A stretch of 64,000 nt of DNA from Chaetoderma sp. LZ-2023a (GCA_034401795.1 CM067366.1:83686147-83750146), one strand, 5' to 3'; positions 28,001-43,000 are shown, counted from the stretch's first letter. The notes: generated from the sequence alone by a model not told the origin. Numbers and translations are program-made.

Positions 28001-31000
28001 ATGTACCCGGAAGTACATAAGCCATCATTGTGCTTTTTGCGTCATAATTCTGTATTTTTTAAGTCATCATTCGTTGTTGACAAACAATGTTGTGGTTATT
28101 TTATTTAACAATCGCTTAACCCGTAAACTTATCTCTTACAGGCCAAAGATGCCTGTGTTATGTAACAGTAATATTTTGCATGCGAGATCTAACGCGCCCA
28201 TAAGGCGGTCATCTTAGAAATTTAGACGCCAGCGTAGGTCAGAGAAAATAATATTCAAACCTCTTTGGCTACCTATACTGATCGAGACAGACATTGGAAA
28301 ATCAGCTTCCGTGAAATCACTCTTTCTAGCTTAAGTCATTTGTTTCAAAACTGGAGATTCATTGAATGAGGGGAGTCATAGCTAGAATTGTTAACGTATT
28401 GACTCAAAGCTTTAAAAGGGCATTGGATATCGGATAGGTGTATCCATATTAAATTTTAACAAGTTTCAATATGGACACTCTGTTGCAATTTCCAATACAT
28501 TTCCTTGGAATTTGTTTTAAATTTGAGCTTTTAATTAACGTATTATGTGGACGGATGCACAGAATAGAAGTCATGGTATAAAATAAGAAATAAGGTCGAT
28601 AGAATCTCGGTAGGGACGGGTTTCCGAGGTTTTAGTGTATGGTCACATCATTTGCGGTGTTAAACTTTGAGTGAAATCTGACCATTAGTTTCCGAGAGAT
28701 TCACTGATCAAAAATGTGATCCGATCCCGATCTTCCCGGTCCGGGTTCCTCGGTGAGGCAAGGTCTTTCGTTGTGTTAAAGGTTTTTAGCCAAATCGGAT
28801 CAGCAGTTTTTAGCTACAGCATGGAATAAGCTTTTGTGACTGACTGACCAACCGTCCGACTTACCGACCGACCGAAGGGGACCGACTGACCAACTGACAG
28901 ACTGACAGGCTGATCGATCGACCGACCGACCGACCGACTGACTTGGGAACATGGCGGTTTAGCTACAGGCAGCTAAAATGATCACTGCACATGGGGTTGG
29001 TTCTGGGTTGGGTGATTTCTCGAAATCCAGATGCTCTCAGAAGGCATCTCCTGCCCTTCTATTCGTAAAGGTGGACAGTTAGTTATCCTATTTGTCCATT
29101 GTTTATCCTACTAAACAGGTAAGCTATTGAATATTTTGAAACTAATTTTACTTGTTAGGGGATTGGAGCTGTTGCCGCCATTTCTTAACATGTAAATTCC
29201 TCAGATAAACATTTCCGTGATGGACTTTTTCGTCCCGGATCTACGTCATTGTGAATTAAACACAGCAGAGACACAGTTATACCATTGCGCTGACATAATA
29301 ATATTTGGATATGATTTACCAATGTTTACGTGGAATTTTATAACAGCACATAATCAGTATAATCGCTGTAAATTTTTGAATTGAACACTGCTTATACGCA
29401 CACTTATTATATTCCCGGATAGAAGTATATGTCGGCCTCCAATATAGAACATTATTGAAATCAATGCGCTTGTATTTTCATCTACACGTTTTAAACGCGT
29501 GTTCTATTTCATTTTAGTCTGAGCGTCTTTCAGCCGAATTACAGTTCCACCTAGACCAAGCTAACGACAGATACGATGAAGTTGCCGGCTCGTCCACAGT
29601 ACAGGTAATTTATGGCGATCATGACAGAAACTTTCAATCAAATAACTTAGAAATATTACGCACGTGTTAACCGCCCATATGTCAACAGCGCCTCAAAGCG
29701 CTCAAAATCATACGCATATTAATTAACCATTTAATGGTCACGATCGTTTCCAAGAAAATTATAATTTTGGCGCTTAAATTTCCTGCAAATGGACATTTCT
29801 CATGGCCACTACAGACGCCGGTTTTCGCGGCCCAGACGATTCATGGATCAATAGTCAAAAGAAAATCGAAAATGTGTCCATATGTAGGTCAAGATTTTTG
29901 AAAATTTTCCACTGGACCGACTGGCTCGGTAACCGAGCCAGTCTCTCCAGTGGTAAATTTTCAACTTTTTGGATACTCTTACCCTACAAACGGATGTTTC
30001 TCAACACTAATTCATAGGCCTTTTAGTCAGTTTGACAATTAAATAGTTAATTTGACACAAGAGGTATTAGCCACTCTTGTCTCTACTCAACTCTTCAATG
30101 GTCATTCTAAAAACGTTCTATGCAGTCGTCTTAAGGAATACTTATTTGCAGACTGGGGTTTTTTAAATATACAACTGGAACGACTGGCTCCGTTACCGAG
30201 CCCGTAATTCCAGTGGTAAATTTTTTTTTTTGAAATAGTCTACTTTTAGCCTGCAAATGGAGAGTGACAATGTACAAATGTTGATTTTCTTTACAATTAA
30301 ACGTTTTGTAAATCCCACTGATAAATGTTACGAAATCTTCAGCATTGAATGATTAATTCATATAAATAGTATTTGGAGAGCTTAGATGAGCTGTTGACGC
30401 AGAAAGAGAAGGCATATGTTATTTTGCAACTAGATTCTATAAATTAGTAGAGCTGCAGGTATACGTAGATTGTTCGATGAAGGTAATTCCCTTGCAGTCC
30501 AACTCACGGATCCGCTTCTACTCAAACTTCCAGACGCTGACCTTAGACCCATGCTTAAGTTCTCACAACTTACAGCGGTTAAATGTGGGTGCAATAAAAC
30601 AATGTATGTGTCTTTCAAGTCAGTACCTATGTCATTTGGTTATGACGTCAGCCAACACGTGGCGTATTTTAACTGATGAATTTCATTTTAGATATACCCC
30701 GCCCATCTCTAACTAGGTTCCGCCCACACTTTGGCAGTATTGGAATCGATTGAACTCTGAACTCGCTGAATCTCAATTTCCAGAAAACTATACCGTAAGC
30801 TGTTGAATATTTTGAAACTAATTTGATTGGATGTTGTTGACGCTACTCGTATAACTTGACGGACTACTAATAGTTCCTGACGGATGCCGTTCATGACCTA
30901 TTTAAATTGTGGCGGATTTGATTATGACGTCATATACTGGACTGACAAATTAGATTCCTCTTTTGAAAGTTATGCTTGGGTGATGAAATGAATGCGCAAT

Positions 31001-34000
31001 AAATAGCCTATAACAGCTCGTATTTCTTGCTTGTTTAAAGGTGGGAAGCTTTTCAAACCCCATTTCTAATTTCGTGTTATAGATAATAAGAGCTTTAGCT
31101 GTCCCGCATTTTCAATAATATAATCCATGTTCGAACGTGGCATATCCTGTTTGCTTTGAAAAGTTCCATGGAATTCAACTCTGTGACTCATTTTGACTAT
31201 GAATCAATTCATTTGACTGAAAATTGTTGGTGGGTAAGCCAGTAACAACTTTCAAACAAATTGTTTTAAAAATATTCAGCAGCTACCGAGTTATTGCCCA
31301 TTGAAATTACAGCCTGCCGGCTCGCAAAAGTCAGACAGTTAAAAGCTTCCTATTTCACATTTAACTCCCTCATTTAGTGCATCAGCTTCACCCCATATAA
31401 TGTCAATCATTTGATTTAATCTGAAATAGATTGAAGTTAGCAAGAAGCGCGAAGCAGAGGTCAACAAACTGCGCAAGGACATCGAGATTGTGAACCAGCA
31501 ATTTGAAAGTTCTGAACATGTTCTCCGTAAACGTCACCAGGAGGCGGTCAATGACTTGTCAGATCAAGTGGAACACATGGGCAAGGGCAAGGCTAGGTGG
31601 GTAACTATATAAAGCGAATTCAAACACCGTATAAACGTCAGCGTTAGGTTGTGTGTTTAGCACAGCTATGTGGCTTCTAATTAAGGATTGGTCAAGCCAA
31701 GTGAAGCCCACCTTGGGGTATGGTTGTCTACCGTGCCACGATTCAATGTCATGCCATTGATGTCACAAAACCAAATGTCAATGTCACTGTGCCCATTGGT
31801 AGCCAACTCTGGTTTTTTTAAATTTTAATTAAGATTAACCTCAACATCATAAATGTCAGGATAGCTTACGCTTATCTGCATATGACTGGAATATTTGGTT
31901 GCCTAATATGTTGGGAATCAGCATTATGGCATTGAGGTCATAAGGTCAAAGGTCAAGGTCACTGAGCTCTGATGTTTATTGACAATGGTGAGTACAGGCG
32001 AGACAATGAAGTATGCGGACTTCTTAGTTTTGGATTGATATATAATATGCATGTCTGTCTGTTTGTATTGTATGTACTGTTTCTCAGAAGTTTCTGATTT
32101 GTATCAAACCGTAAAACAAGAACGGATGTCCCGATAAACTATAGGAATACCGACATTAATCTTTATTGTGGGGAAAAGCGTCGAGGAACATAAACTGGAA
32201 GGTGCCATGGTGTTCAATTTCTGATTATTCTTATACCTTTGTCTTTGCTTTTGTTTGCAGAGTTGAGAAGGAGAAGGGTTCTCTTGTTATTGAAATCGAC
32301 AGACTGCAGACTGACTGTGATGCCCTAGCGAAGGGCAAGGTCAGTATTAGCTATATTGCAGCTCAGAAATAACCTACACATGCACATTTCTTCTTCATTC
32401 TTTGTGGTAAAAATTGTACTGATTTACATGGTTTTGTTCTTGTTTTTGGAAACATGTTAAGTTATTTCTGTGCTGCATTGTATGTTGCATCAGATGACGT
32501 TGCATTAAGCAATCGTCCCGTAATAAAGCACGTGAACAATTAGTTACTATAGAGAGATGTTCCTTTTAACACAGGTCTATGGCGACTCATTAGCCCTTTA
32601 ACCCTCATATCAGCCAAAAACGGCTTCTGCAGTGGTCTTGAGAAATGTCCATTTGCAGACCAAGAGAAGACTATTTTTGAAGATTTGGCACTGGAATAAC
32701 TGGCTCGATAACCCAGCCAGTCATTCTAGTGGAAAAATTTCAAAAATAGTCTTCTCTTGGTCTGAAAATGGACATTTTCTATCAGAAAATCTAAATATTC
32801 TTGAACGAATTCGAGGGTTAAATGGTTAAGACATGGTCTCGTTCAAGAGCTCCTGTTTACCCACGTTATTTCTTCGTGATAAATGGGCGTATTTGAGATC
32901 TATTTGTAGTGATGCCGGCAAATGATCATTTAATGGTTGCTAACCGATTGTGGTTCTCTTGTGTGGTGGGGTGGTGGGGGATGGGGTGGTGCGTGGGGTA
33001 GATGACTGATACCTGGTTTACTGATGGCCACATATTTAACAGAATAACCATCTAAGAGCGTTGGGAAGAACATGGTAATAACCACATGGTTGGCTGTCGA
33101 GCCAAATTCCTTCGCAAGGATATATATCTGGGAAACATACGAAACCAACTTGTCAATAATGTTGTGTTAGCATCTTGACCATATAAATACAGCCAAACCA
33201 CCATAATGGACCTTTCCATTTTAGCCATGCCCCACCCATCTCTAGCTAAGCTCCACCCACACCTCACTCATGTTGGGATCTATCGATCTCTGAACTCCCT
33301 GACTATCAATTTCCAGAAAACTCTACTGATAAGCTTATAAATATTGTGGAACTAATTTGACTTGGCGCTGTTGCATGCCCCGCCCATCTCTAGCTAAGCT
33401 CCACCCACACCTCACTCATGTTGGGATCTATCGATCTCTGAACTCCCTGACTATCAATTTCTAGAAAACTCTACAGATAAGCTTATAAATATTTTGGAAC
33501 TAATTTGACAGGGCGCTGTTGCAACAGCGTCCAGTCAAATTGGTTTCAAAATATTCAACAGCGTGTTTATTAAATAATAGAAACTTACAATTCGTACAGC
33601 GTGTCAGACTATTACGATTTATAGACGGGCCGAGTAGAATCATTTATGACGTACTGATGATGACGTCATCCTACACTCGACTTAGCTGATTATGATGTCA
33701 TATGACGTCAGATGATAGATGGATACTCTGGAAAGGTGAATTGTTATTCAATTCTTGTTTTCGTTTATTGTAGGCTTCTGCCGAAAGCAAACTCGAAAGT
33801 TTGGACGACCAGGTTCGCCGTTTTAAGGCCCAGGTCGATGATCTGACTCGTCAACTGAACGACTCGAATGGCGTTAAAGCTCGCCTGACGCAGGAAAATT
33901 TCGACCTACAGCATCAGGTTCAAGAGTTGGATAGCGCTAATGCTGGTCTTGCCAAGGCCAAATCTCAGCTCCAGACACAGGCTGATGATCTGAAGCGCGC

Positions 34001-37000
34001 TCTTGATGATGAAACCAGGGTAAGACAGCTGATATTTAGAATCTTATTGATTGAACCCATGTGAATATATACACTCAGCAAAATTCTTCCAGAGCACGAT
34101 TGACTTATCGAATAGGCCTATATATTTCTAAATAGGAAACAAACCATAACTCGCAACTACTGTATAATCATGTTCACTCTATGCTCTCCCAATATAACAT
34201 GTCATGCAGTTAATCAGTAACAACATCCATTAACCCTTTGACACTCGAATTTGTTCAAATAAATTTTAATCTTCTCATAGAAAATGTCCATTTGCAGACC
34301 AAGTGAAGACTATTTTTTGAAAATTTACCCCTAGAATGACTAGTCTTCTCTTGGTCTGCAAATGAACATTTCTCACCCCGGCAGAAGTCGTTTTTGGCTG
34401 ATTTGAGTGCTAACAGGTTAATAGAGTACAAGTTACCATACCCTGACTTGGTGGTTGAGGCAGCTATGATCATACATTTGTGACGCATTTGCATAAATTA
34501 ACTAAGTTTAACAGAACATCGGAAGTACACCCTTTAAAGAAATTAATCTAGATGAAACCTTTCTATCAACCCTTACCATGCGTGCCCCAAAAGCTGAATA
34601 GCTTCAAAATCAGTGGCACAAACACCAATTTTTTTTAAACTCCCTTCAATGACAACAGGTTGAGAGATAATTCAGAAACGTGTGTAGATTCAGTAGCTGA
34701 TGAAGTCGATTTAGGTGCGAAATGTTGTCGAAAATCAATATAGAGGTACCAAGTTTCATTCAAATCATGTCTCTTTGATTACTTAGCTAGCAAGGCTGTC
34801 ACTAGGTACTATCATTATGGACAATATAAACATTAATTATTTTCAGCAACGAACAAATCTCCAAGTCCAAATAACTACCCTGCAAGCCGACTTTGACAAC
34901 GTGAGCTCCCGCCTTGAGGAGGAATCAGAACAGACATCCATTCTTCGACAACAGATCAGCAAAATCACAACCGAGTACACGAGCCTGAAGAGCAGATACG
35001 ACAAAGAAATATTGGCCAAACAGGAGGAACTCGATGACCTCAGGTCAGTACCCGTGCCCATGGTAACACAAACAAGCGCGCCCATTACGCCATCGTTCAT
35101 TTGAGAGTGTGGTGTGGTGGCAGTATTCTGGCCATGGTTGTTCTATCTTTAGGAACCACAATCTTATGACTATGCATTCTACCCCGTACATGGGCGCAAA
35201 CACATATTCAACTAGTTGCATATCTTTAGCCCCCCCCCACCCCACCCCCCCCACGCCCGAATTTGGGCAGATTTGTTATTTATATTTTCAGGACTAAGTT
35301 GTTTGTTGCTTCCTCTATCCGGCTATTGTCATTTTATATGCGTGGCGAAAGCAATTTTACACAAGTGGATAGTTAAATAGGTTTTAATATTTAACAGCTG
35401 AATCTGTACCATACTTCAGACAGCATAGTTATCTATTCTTTCACCCCTGTTCTGACATCTAACATTTATGACAGGTATGCCTGTTAGATAAACGTTTTCA
35501 CTTCAAATTATGCACACTTAGAAACTTGTTTTAGTTTTCAATGAAATTATTGATGAAAACGGCTCAATGTTTTGAGAATGACTTGATTGAAAATTTGAAA
35601 GGTGTTGGTGCTAATGGACCTTTCTGGTTTTAGCTATGCCCCGCCCATCTCTAGCTAAGCTCCACCCACACCTCGCTCGTTTTGGGATCTATCAATCTCT
35701 GAACACCCTGATTATCAATTTCCTAAAATATTACACAAGTAAGCTGTTGAATATTTTGAAACTAATTTGACTAGGTGTTGTTGCTAAGGCAAAATATTCA
35801 ACAATATGTTTATTAAAAAGCAAAGAATTACAAAGACAGACAATTCATACACCGTGTCGGACTAATTGGGATTTGATGACGGTCTATATGGAATCCTTCG
35901 TGACGTAATACTAATATTTCTTAGTGTACAACGTTATACTATTATTCATGTAATCTGTATTGTATGAAGCCCATAATTGACTACAGATCTATGATATATT
36001 CTTGAAAATGAATAAAACACAATAATTTTTCAAACAAATGAGTGCCAATATTAACCTGTAGAAAGACGTGAGATGCCTTCTGAGAGCATCTAAATTTCAA
36101 AATCTTTCAGGGGAGGCCCCCCACCGGACGCCCCCCCCCCACCCCCTCAGCTTACCCCCCCCCCCCCAAATCTCATGTTTGCGCCAATGACCCTGTATAC
36201 TTAAAAGATCCCCTCGCTTTACTTATTGTTGCTCCTCTGTTGGTTGCTTCTTACGGTGTTATTTAACCTCCGAGACTGGCCTCTCCTGTGCTCTGGAGGA
36301 ATGCAAATTTACATGCCAAGAGAAGACGCTTTTTGAAAATTTACCACTGGAATGACTGGCTCTATTACCGAGCCAGTCACTCCAGTGGTAAATTTTTTTT
36401 TAAACGTCTTCCTTTGGCCTGCAAATGGACATTCAATAGGTAAGTAGTTCGATGTTCCTGGCCAAATCTAGCCAGTGGGGTTAGCACTTTGATAAATGAA
36501 AGAATACGTGCTGTAAAATCATTGTTTAATTGATTAGTAGCTGTTGCTATCTGGTCAAACTGGGTTGAACATGTGCAACTGCCTATATGAATGGTTATCC
36601 TGGCAGCTTATGTGAATGATTGACAGCTTTGCCGTATGGTTGTCTTGGCATGAGATTTTGAGTCTTTCTGGTTCAGTCACTTGAGACATTTTGATCTATT
36701 GTATCGGTTGATAAGTATGCTTTGGTCGATTCCGGTGCCTATCTACGTGTTCCTCTTAGAACGCTACACGCGCACATCATCATTGTTTCCAGTTATCATA
36801 TGTACATTATTGGAAGGGAGATGTACAGTATGTCCGTTATCTAGCAGCTAAGATCGAATTTGATATTAACTTGATGTTGCTAACTATTTCTTCCAGACGT
36901 AAGATGACAGCTCGCATCGCTGAACTTGAAGACCTTCTTGAACAGGCCCGCGCTAGGATCAACAATCTGGAAAAGACCAAGGCTAAATTGACGAACGAAA

Positions 37001-40000
37001 TCCGGGAGATTACAATTGAACTTGAAAACGTACGTACTTAAAATACTCATAAATTGTTAAAAGATGTGGGTCTTAATTAAATGTATGCCTGAACAGAGAA
37101 ATATAGAAAGCACGTACCGTCGATGGCCACACACGTTTTGTTATATTAGAGTTAGTCTTAGCTCGTCTTCTGATGCGAAATTACAACACGCTTTCTTAAG
37201 TAGCCACCAGTGACATCTGATTATCATATTTGGCCCCAGTGATATTTCAGATGTCACATGACCAACATTACATAAACACTTGTCAAAACAAAGTAAAACA
37301 TAGGACCCTACTGTTGAATAGTTTGAATATAATTTGCTTGGAAACCATTACATTGCCAATCAAATTAGGTTCAAAATATCCTATATAGTATCGAGTCATA
37401 ATATATTAAATGTTCTGATTATACCAAATTTATCGTCACACTCACCACACATTCGCTCCTATTCTAACGTGTTTGAATTTTTACTCAGCTTTCTGTGTTT
37501 TCAGACCCAGATTATCGTTCAAGATTTGACCAAGCGTAACCGTCAACTTGAGAATGACAACGCCATGTTACAGAAACGTGTAGATGAGCTAGGTGCTGAG
37601 AACGCTGCCCTCAACAACGCGAACAGAGCCCTGGAGACTGAGAATCAACGTCTGCGCGTGCTCAATGCTGAACTGGGCGAGAAGAACGAAGCACTGAACC
37701 GCGAGAACAGGCAATTGGCAGGTAAGAGGAACAAAGGATGAATCAGATCTGTCACTCAAGTATATGAAGTCATAATCAAATACATCAAAATTATGTAGGC
37801 TGACGACACAATCAAAATGCATAATGAATGATGTATCTAGCTTCAGCATGGCCAGTGAAAAGTCAGCCAAATGTACGAATCGTATGTCTTTGATGGATTT
37901 ACTCTTTAATAATCATTCTGTTGAATATTTTGAAACCAATTTTACTGGACGATGTTGCTGCCATATGTAGTAGAAGCACCCAGTAAAATTAGTTTCAAAA
38001 TGTTCAACAGCTTACCTATATAGTCATCCTGAAATTTGGATTCTGGTAATTCAGGGATTTAAAGTATATAACTCTCGTGAAAAGCGGGCGGAGCTTCTCT
38101 AAAAATTGGCTGGGAATATGCCGAAATAGATACCTCTATTGTTGCCTCTTGAGTTCAAACATGGTTGTTCTTAACGACATATTCTCAATAACTATGGCAA
38201 CCGTCGTGTTCCCAGTGGCAGCATACCTATACTTATAGTGATGACATGTTTATGCTCTAGAAAGCCGACATTTAGGATATGATTTAGCTATACATATACT
38301 GTGCTCGTATGTTTTCAGATGCTCTTAAGGAAGCCAAGGACGCCATCAAGGACCTGACACGACAGGTGAACGAACTCTCTGCCCTCCGTGCCCAACTTGA
38401 GGCTGAGCGTGACAACCTCGCAGCTGCCCTCCGTGACACAGAGGATGCGCTTAAGGACGCTGAACAGAAACTCGCTGCCAGTCAAGCAGCTCTCAACCAA
38501 CTGAAGATAGAGATGGAACAGCGCCTGCGTGAGAAGGACGAGGAATTGGACAACCTTAGGTAAATACAAACAAACCTGTGTGAATAAAACAATGGCCTTT
38601 TGGAGTCAAAGGCCCATTCCAAGTTTACCCATCGATCCTATGACGCCATATGACGTTATAACTAATTAAATGATGTGTATGGTGGCGTCATAATCATTAC
38701 GTCATAAATGATTATATTTGGCCTGTCTTTACCTCTTAATAGTCCGACACATTGTACGAATTGCATGGCTCTACTATTTAATAAACATGCTGTTGAACGT
38801 TTTGAAAGTTCCAAAATATTCAATAAATTACCTGCATAGTTTTCTGGAACTTGATAGTTAGAGAATTGAGAGATCGATCGATCCCGACACGAGCGATGTG
38901 TGGGTGGAGCTTAGCTAGAGATGGGCTGGGTATGGCTAAAATGGAAAGGCCCATTGATGGTGTGGCACTAAAATTTGTGGTAATAAGATCATTGAAATCT
39001 TGAGTTTTTGCAAACGATACATTCCAGGGTGCGTTTCTCTGGACCTGCTACTTACACCAGCAACTTTTAAAGGTGCATATTCACATCAGTATGGTTAAAA
39101 ATAAAATTGTTAAAATTAGATACTTTTAGAGGCTTAAATTGTGTACCTAGATGTAATGAAACGAAATTAATCTTCGCCAATGATGATTTCATTACGTATA
39201 AATTAATATAATATTTTACTTTGCAGTGGTCTTCAGACATGGCTATTTGAAAGGCCTAGAGAAGAGTATCTTTGGAATATTTACCACTAGAATGACTGGC
39301 TCAGTAACAGAGCCAGTCATTCTAGTGGTAAATTTTCAAAAATACCATTCTCTGGTCCTGCAGATAGACACTGGCTAATGTTAAACACTTTAATTTTCTT
39401 TACCATTACAACATTTACTTTTACAAAAAAATAGTCTTCTAAATTTAAAATATCTTGGAAAATATTGACCATTAAAACTTTTAATTGACATATCAAGTAT
39501 CATTTTGAGCGCTTTGAGGGACACAAGATGGGTTAAAGAACTATGACGATTGCTCCTAGACACCATGCACAATAGCAACATAGTTCCATTAAGAAACTAA
39601 CTGGCATTGCTACCCATATATTCGATGGTCTATATGGATGGCCCGATGTGGACAGTCCTAACTGTAATAGACACTAGCAGATTAGCATGAGTAAATAATA
39701 GATATACGCATATTAGAGAATAATGGAGAATATTTTACATGCAATGGACCGCTTGCAGCGTGCATTGGTAGAAATTAGGAACATATTGTATTATCCCCTG
39801 AAAATCTGGTCATCGCCAGGCAATGATTGAACAAGATCCAGCTAAGATTGTGTAATATTAACCCGTTAACACTCATGTCAGCCAAAAACGGCGTCTACAG
39901 TGGTCTTGAGAAATGTCCATTTGCAGACCAAGAGAAGACTATTTTTAAAAATTTACCAATGGAGTCATTCCAGTGGTAAATTTTCAAAAATAGTCTTCTC

Positions 40001-43000
40001 TTGGTCTGCAAATTGACATTTCCTATGAGAAAGTGTAAACTTTTAAAAACAAATTCGAGGGATTGTGGGTTCCGGTACATTTTGGCCAGTCTATGATCGC
40101 TATTAATAGCCTCGTCAATGATGCTGTGGACCTGAATAACTGCGAGGCTTTCGCGCAGTATATATCCCAGTGAGGAACATTGCGATTTGACATTTTGAAC
40201 ATCTGCGTCCTTGATAGACCTTAAGCAATGGAGGAATCCAGGTTTATCTCCCCTCTCCCCCCCACCCCCGCCCATCTCTAGCTAAGCTCCACACAGGCTT
40301 CGCTGACTATTAATTTCCAGAAAATTATACAGGGAAGCTGTTGAATAGTTTGAACCTAACTGGACCAGGTGATGTTGCTACCTATGGCAGGCGCTCTGTT
40401 GCTCCCTATGGCAGCAAAAGTGCCCAGCAACAACGTCCAGTTAAGTTAGTTTCAAAATATTCAATATTTATTAAATGGTAAAGACATACAATTCGTACAG
40501 CAACGCATAGTCCGCCATCAATTAAGCGTTGATGACGAACTTAGCTGGACCATTCATGACATAATTGATTATGACGTCAGCCTACACGTCACGTAGTTGA
40601 GCATGACGTCAAATGACTGATGGATAAACCGGAATCTTCCATTAGGGGGATGTATGTATGCAGTACTGGGTGGTTGGCAGGAATCTTACTAATACCTGAC
40701 AACATATTCCTCTACGATGAGAATATTTTCGGATGTTCTCTCAAGCAGATCACAAAGCCTATTTGCCATTCTCAGCATACGTGATATCTATATATGCTAG
40801 AAGCACCGATCATACCTGCTACCAGTTATCCAAACATATCTTCTGACCTCTGCACGGTCTACGTTAGCGCAACTCGTATATAACTCTGGCAATCTACTAG
40901 TCGGGGTGTATGTCCCTGGGGTGAGTATTCCTGAAACTGTCAGTTGAGCAAATGGTTTAGACCCTTTTCTGCTAATGATTGTGGTTTGTATATACCGTGT
41001 ATAAGCAGATGTTTTGCTGTAGGCTATGATATCTACCTGAGTAGACATCTTACAGATTACAATACGATATGCAGACATATGCCAACTATAGCTTTATCAA
41101 TCAAGAATCGCTACTTATTAACCATTACCATTCAAGATTATCTAAAAGAATTGATTTGAAGGATGGTATAATATATAATCTTTTAGATGTTTAAAAATCA
41201 AATTGACTTTACAGCCAAACTGTTTTAAAAAGTCACTATGTGCACCCGTGTAGTATCTAGTATATATCATCTACCGTAACTTGGATGGCAATTGTGGGAC
41301 GTGTTAATTGGCATCCCTATCGCATTGCTACAGTCATGGGACACGGAAATAAATAGCCGCAATGGCAGTACAATCTGGCCGCATCCATGACGTACAACAG
41401 CTCAAATAAAAACACTGCTTGTTAGGAAAGAAAGCACCATTATTCTAAGGAGAAGTCGATTCATTTAACTTGGAAGTGAACGGTTGTAGGTGCGCCAAAT
41501 GTGCTGACTTGGCATAAGCGGTTTTTACTCAATGAGTATTTGTTGATGTTAACTCATACTTAGCTGTTTATACGTAACAATAATCTGTTAGCTACGTTGC
41601 TGCATTGACTCTCAATGGAGGAATATAATAAACTCATGAATAAATATGCTGCTAGGGAAAACGCCAGCTTTAATTCACAAACAGGAACTATTTCTAACGC
41701 ACAAGTTACTGTCAGTAATAAGGTTAGCCCAAAAATTACGCAGGCCGAGCAGGAATATGAACTCGAGAGACAAAGGTAAATTGATTCGTTCAAACGTGTT
41801 GTGAGCTTTCACCGCGTCGGTGGTGGGCGACCAAATTAACTGTTATATGTATAGTTCAGCGTTTAAATATACTTTATGATGACCCTTAGTTCTTAATTGA
41901 AGTTATTCTATATTTTCATATATGTATCTATTTTATTAAAGGTGTTATCCTGATCAGCTTAATGCAAACAAGAAAACGTTGATTGAATTAGATGAGCTGC
42001 GATTATTCGGAAAAGAAATAAAAAAGTTTCCTCTTTGCAACTCCAAGTTCAGAACGTAATAAATCGTGTTGCCTCGATTCAGTTCTAGAATCTGTATTGA
42101 GAACGATATTGATTTCCTTATATTAATCCATTAATCCTCGATTTTGTTTTAAAATTTTCAATTTTCTCATAGAAAATGTCTATTTGCAGACAAAGAAAAG
42201 ACTATTATTGAAACTTTACCACTGGACTGACTGGCTCGATTATCGAGCCAGTCATTCCAGTGGATAATTTTCAAAAATAGTTTACCCTTGGTCTGCTAAT
42301 GGACATTTCTCAAGACCACTGCAGAAGCCGTTTCTTTGGCTGATATGAGTGTTAAACGGTTAAACAATTCTTGGAATTTTTTTGCTTCAACTAACCATGC
42401 ATACATGTATCTTGTTCGTTTTCAGAAAGAGCAGCCAACGTGCGATCGAGGAACTCCAGCGAACTATTATTGAGATCGAGACCAAATACAAGAGTGAGAT
42501 CAGCCGAATGAAGAAGAAGTACGAGGCTGACATCCGCGAACTTGAAGGTGCTCTGGACGCAGCTAACCGTGCCAATGCTGAACTTAGCAAAAATGTCAAG
42601 ATTATGTCAATCAGAATCAAGGTACGTTACTATTAGAGGAATCCATTTCTAGCTACGTCCCTTCCATTTCTAGCAAATCTTCGCACACACTTTGTGCATG
42701 TGTTAGAATCGATTTATGTAATTTGAACCCTGAAATTACCGGAATATTATTTCCATGGTAACTATATAATTACATTTCACAATATTCAACAGAATGTTAA
42801 TAAATCATAAGTTTATCAAAGCGATACAATTCGTACATTTGGTGACGGACCTTTCGATTTTCGTGACGGAGCTATACTTCATTATTATTCTGACGTCAGG
42901 TAGCATATGGCGCACCGTATTTGATTATGACCGAAGATCCTTGTGTGACAGATCGCATGCCTCTATTGTAGCACATGTTTATACATATAGGGCACGCACA

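Noticed and set aside
39895-40275. 126-residue minus-strand open frame
   Set aside because: Mostly a family B hairpin plus unique DNA. Similar peptides appear wherever family B copies stay open, and they mirror the repeat and not a protein.
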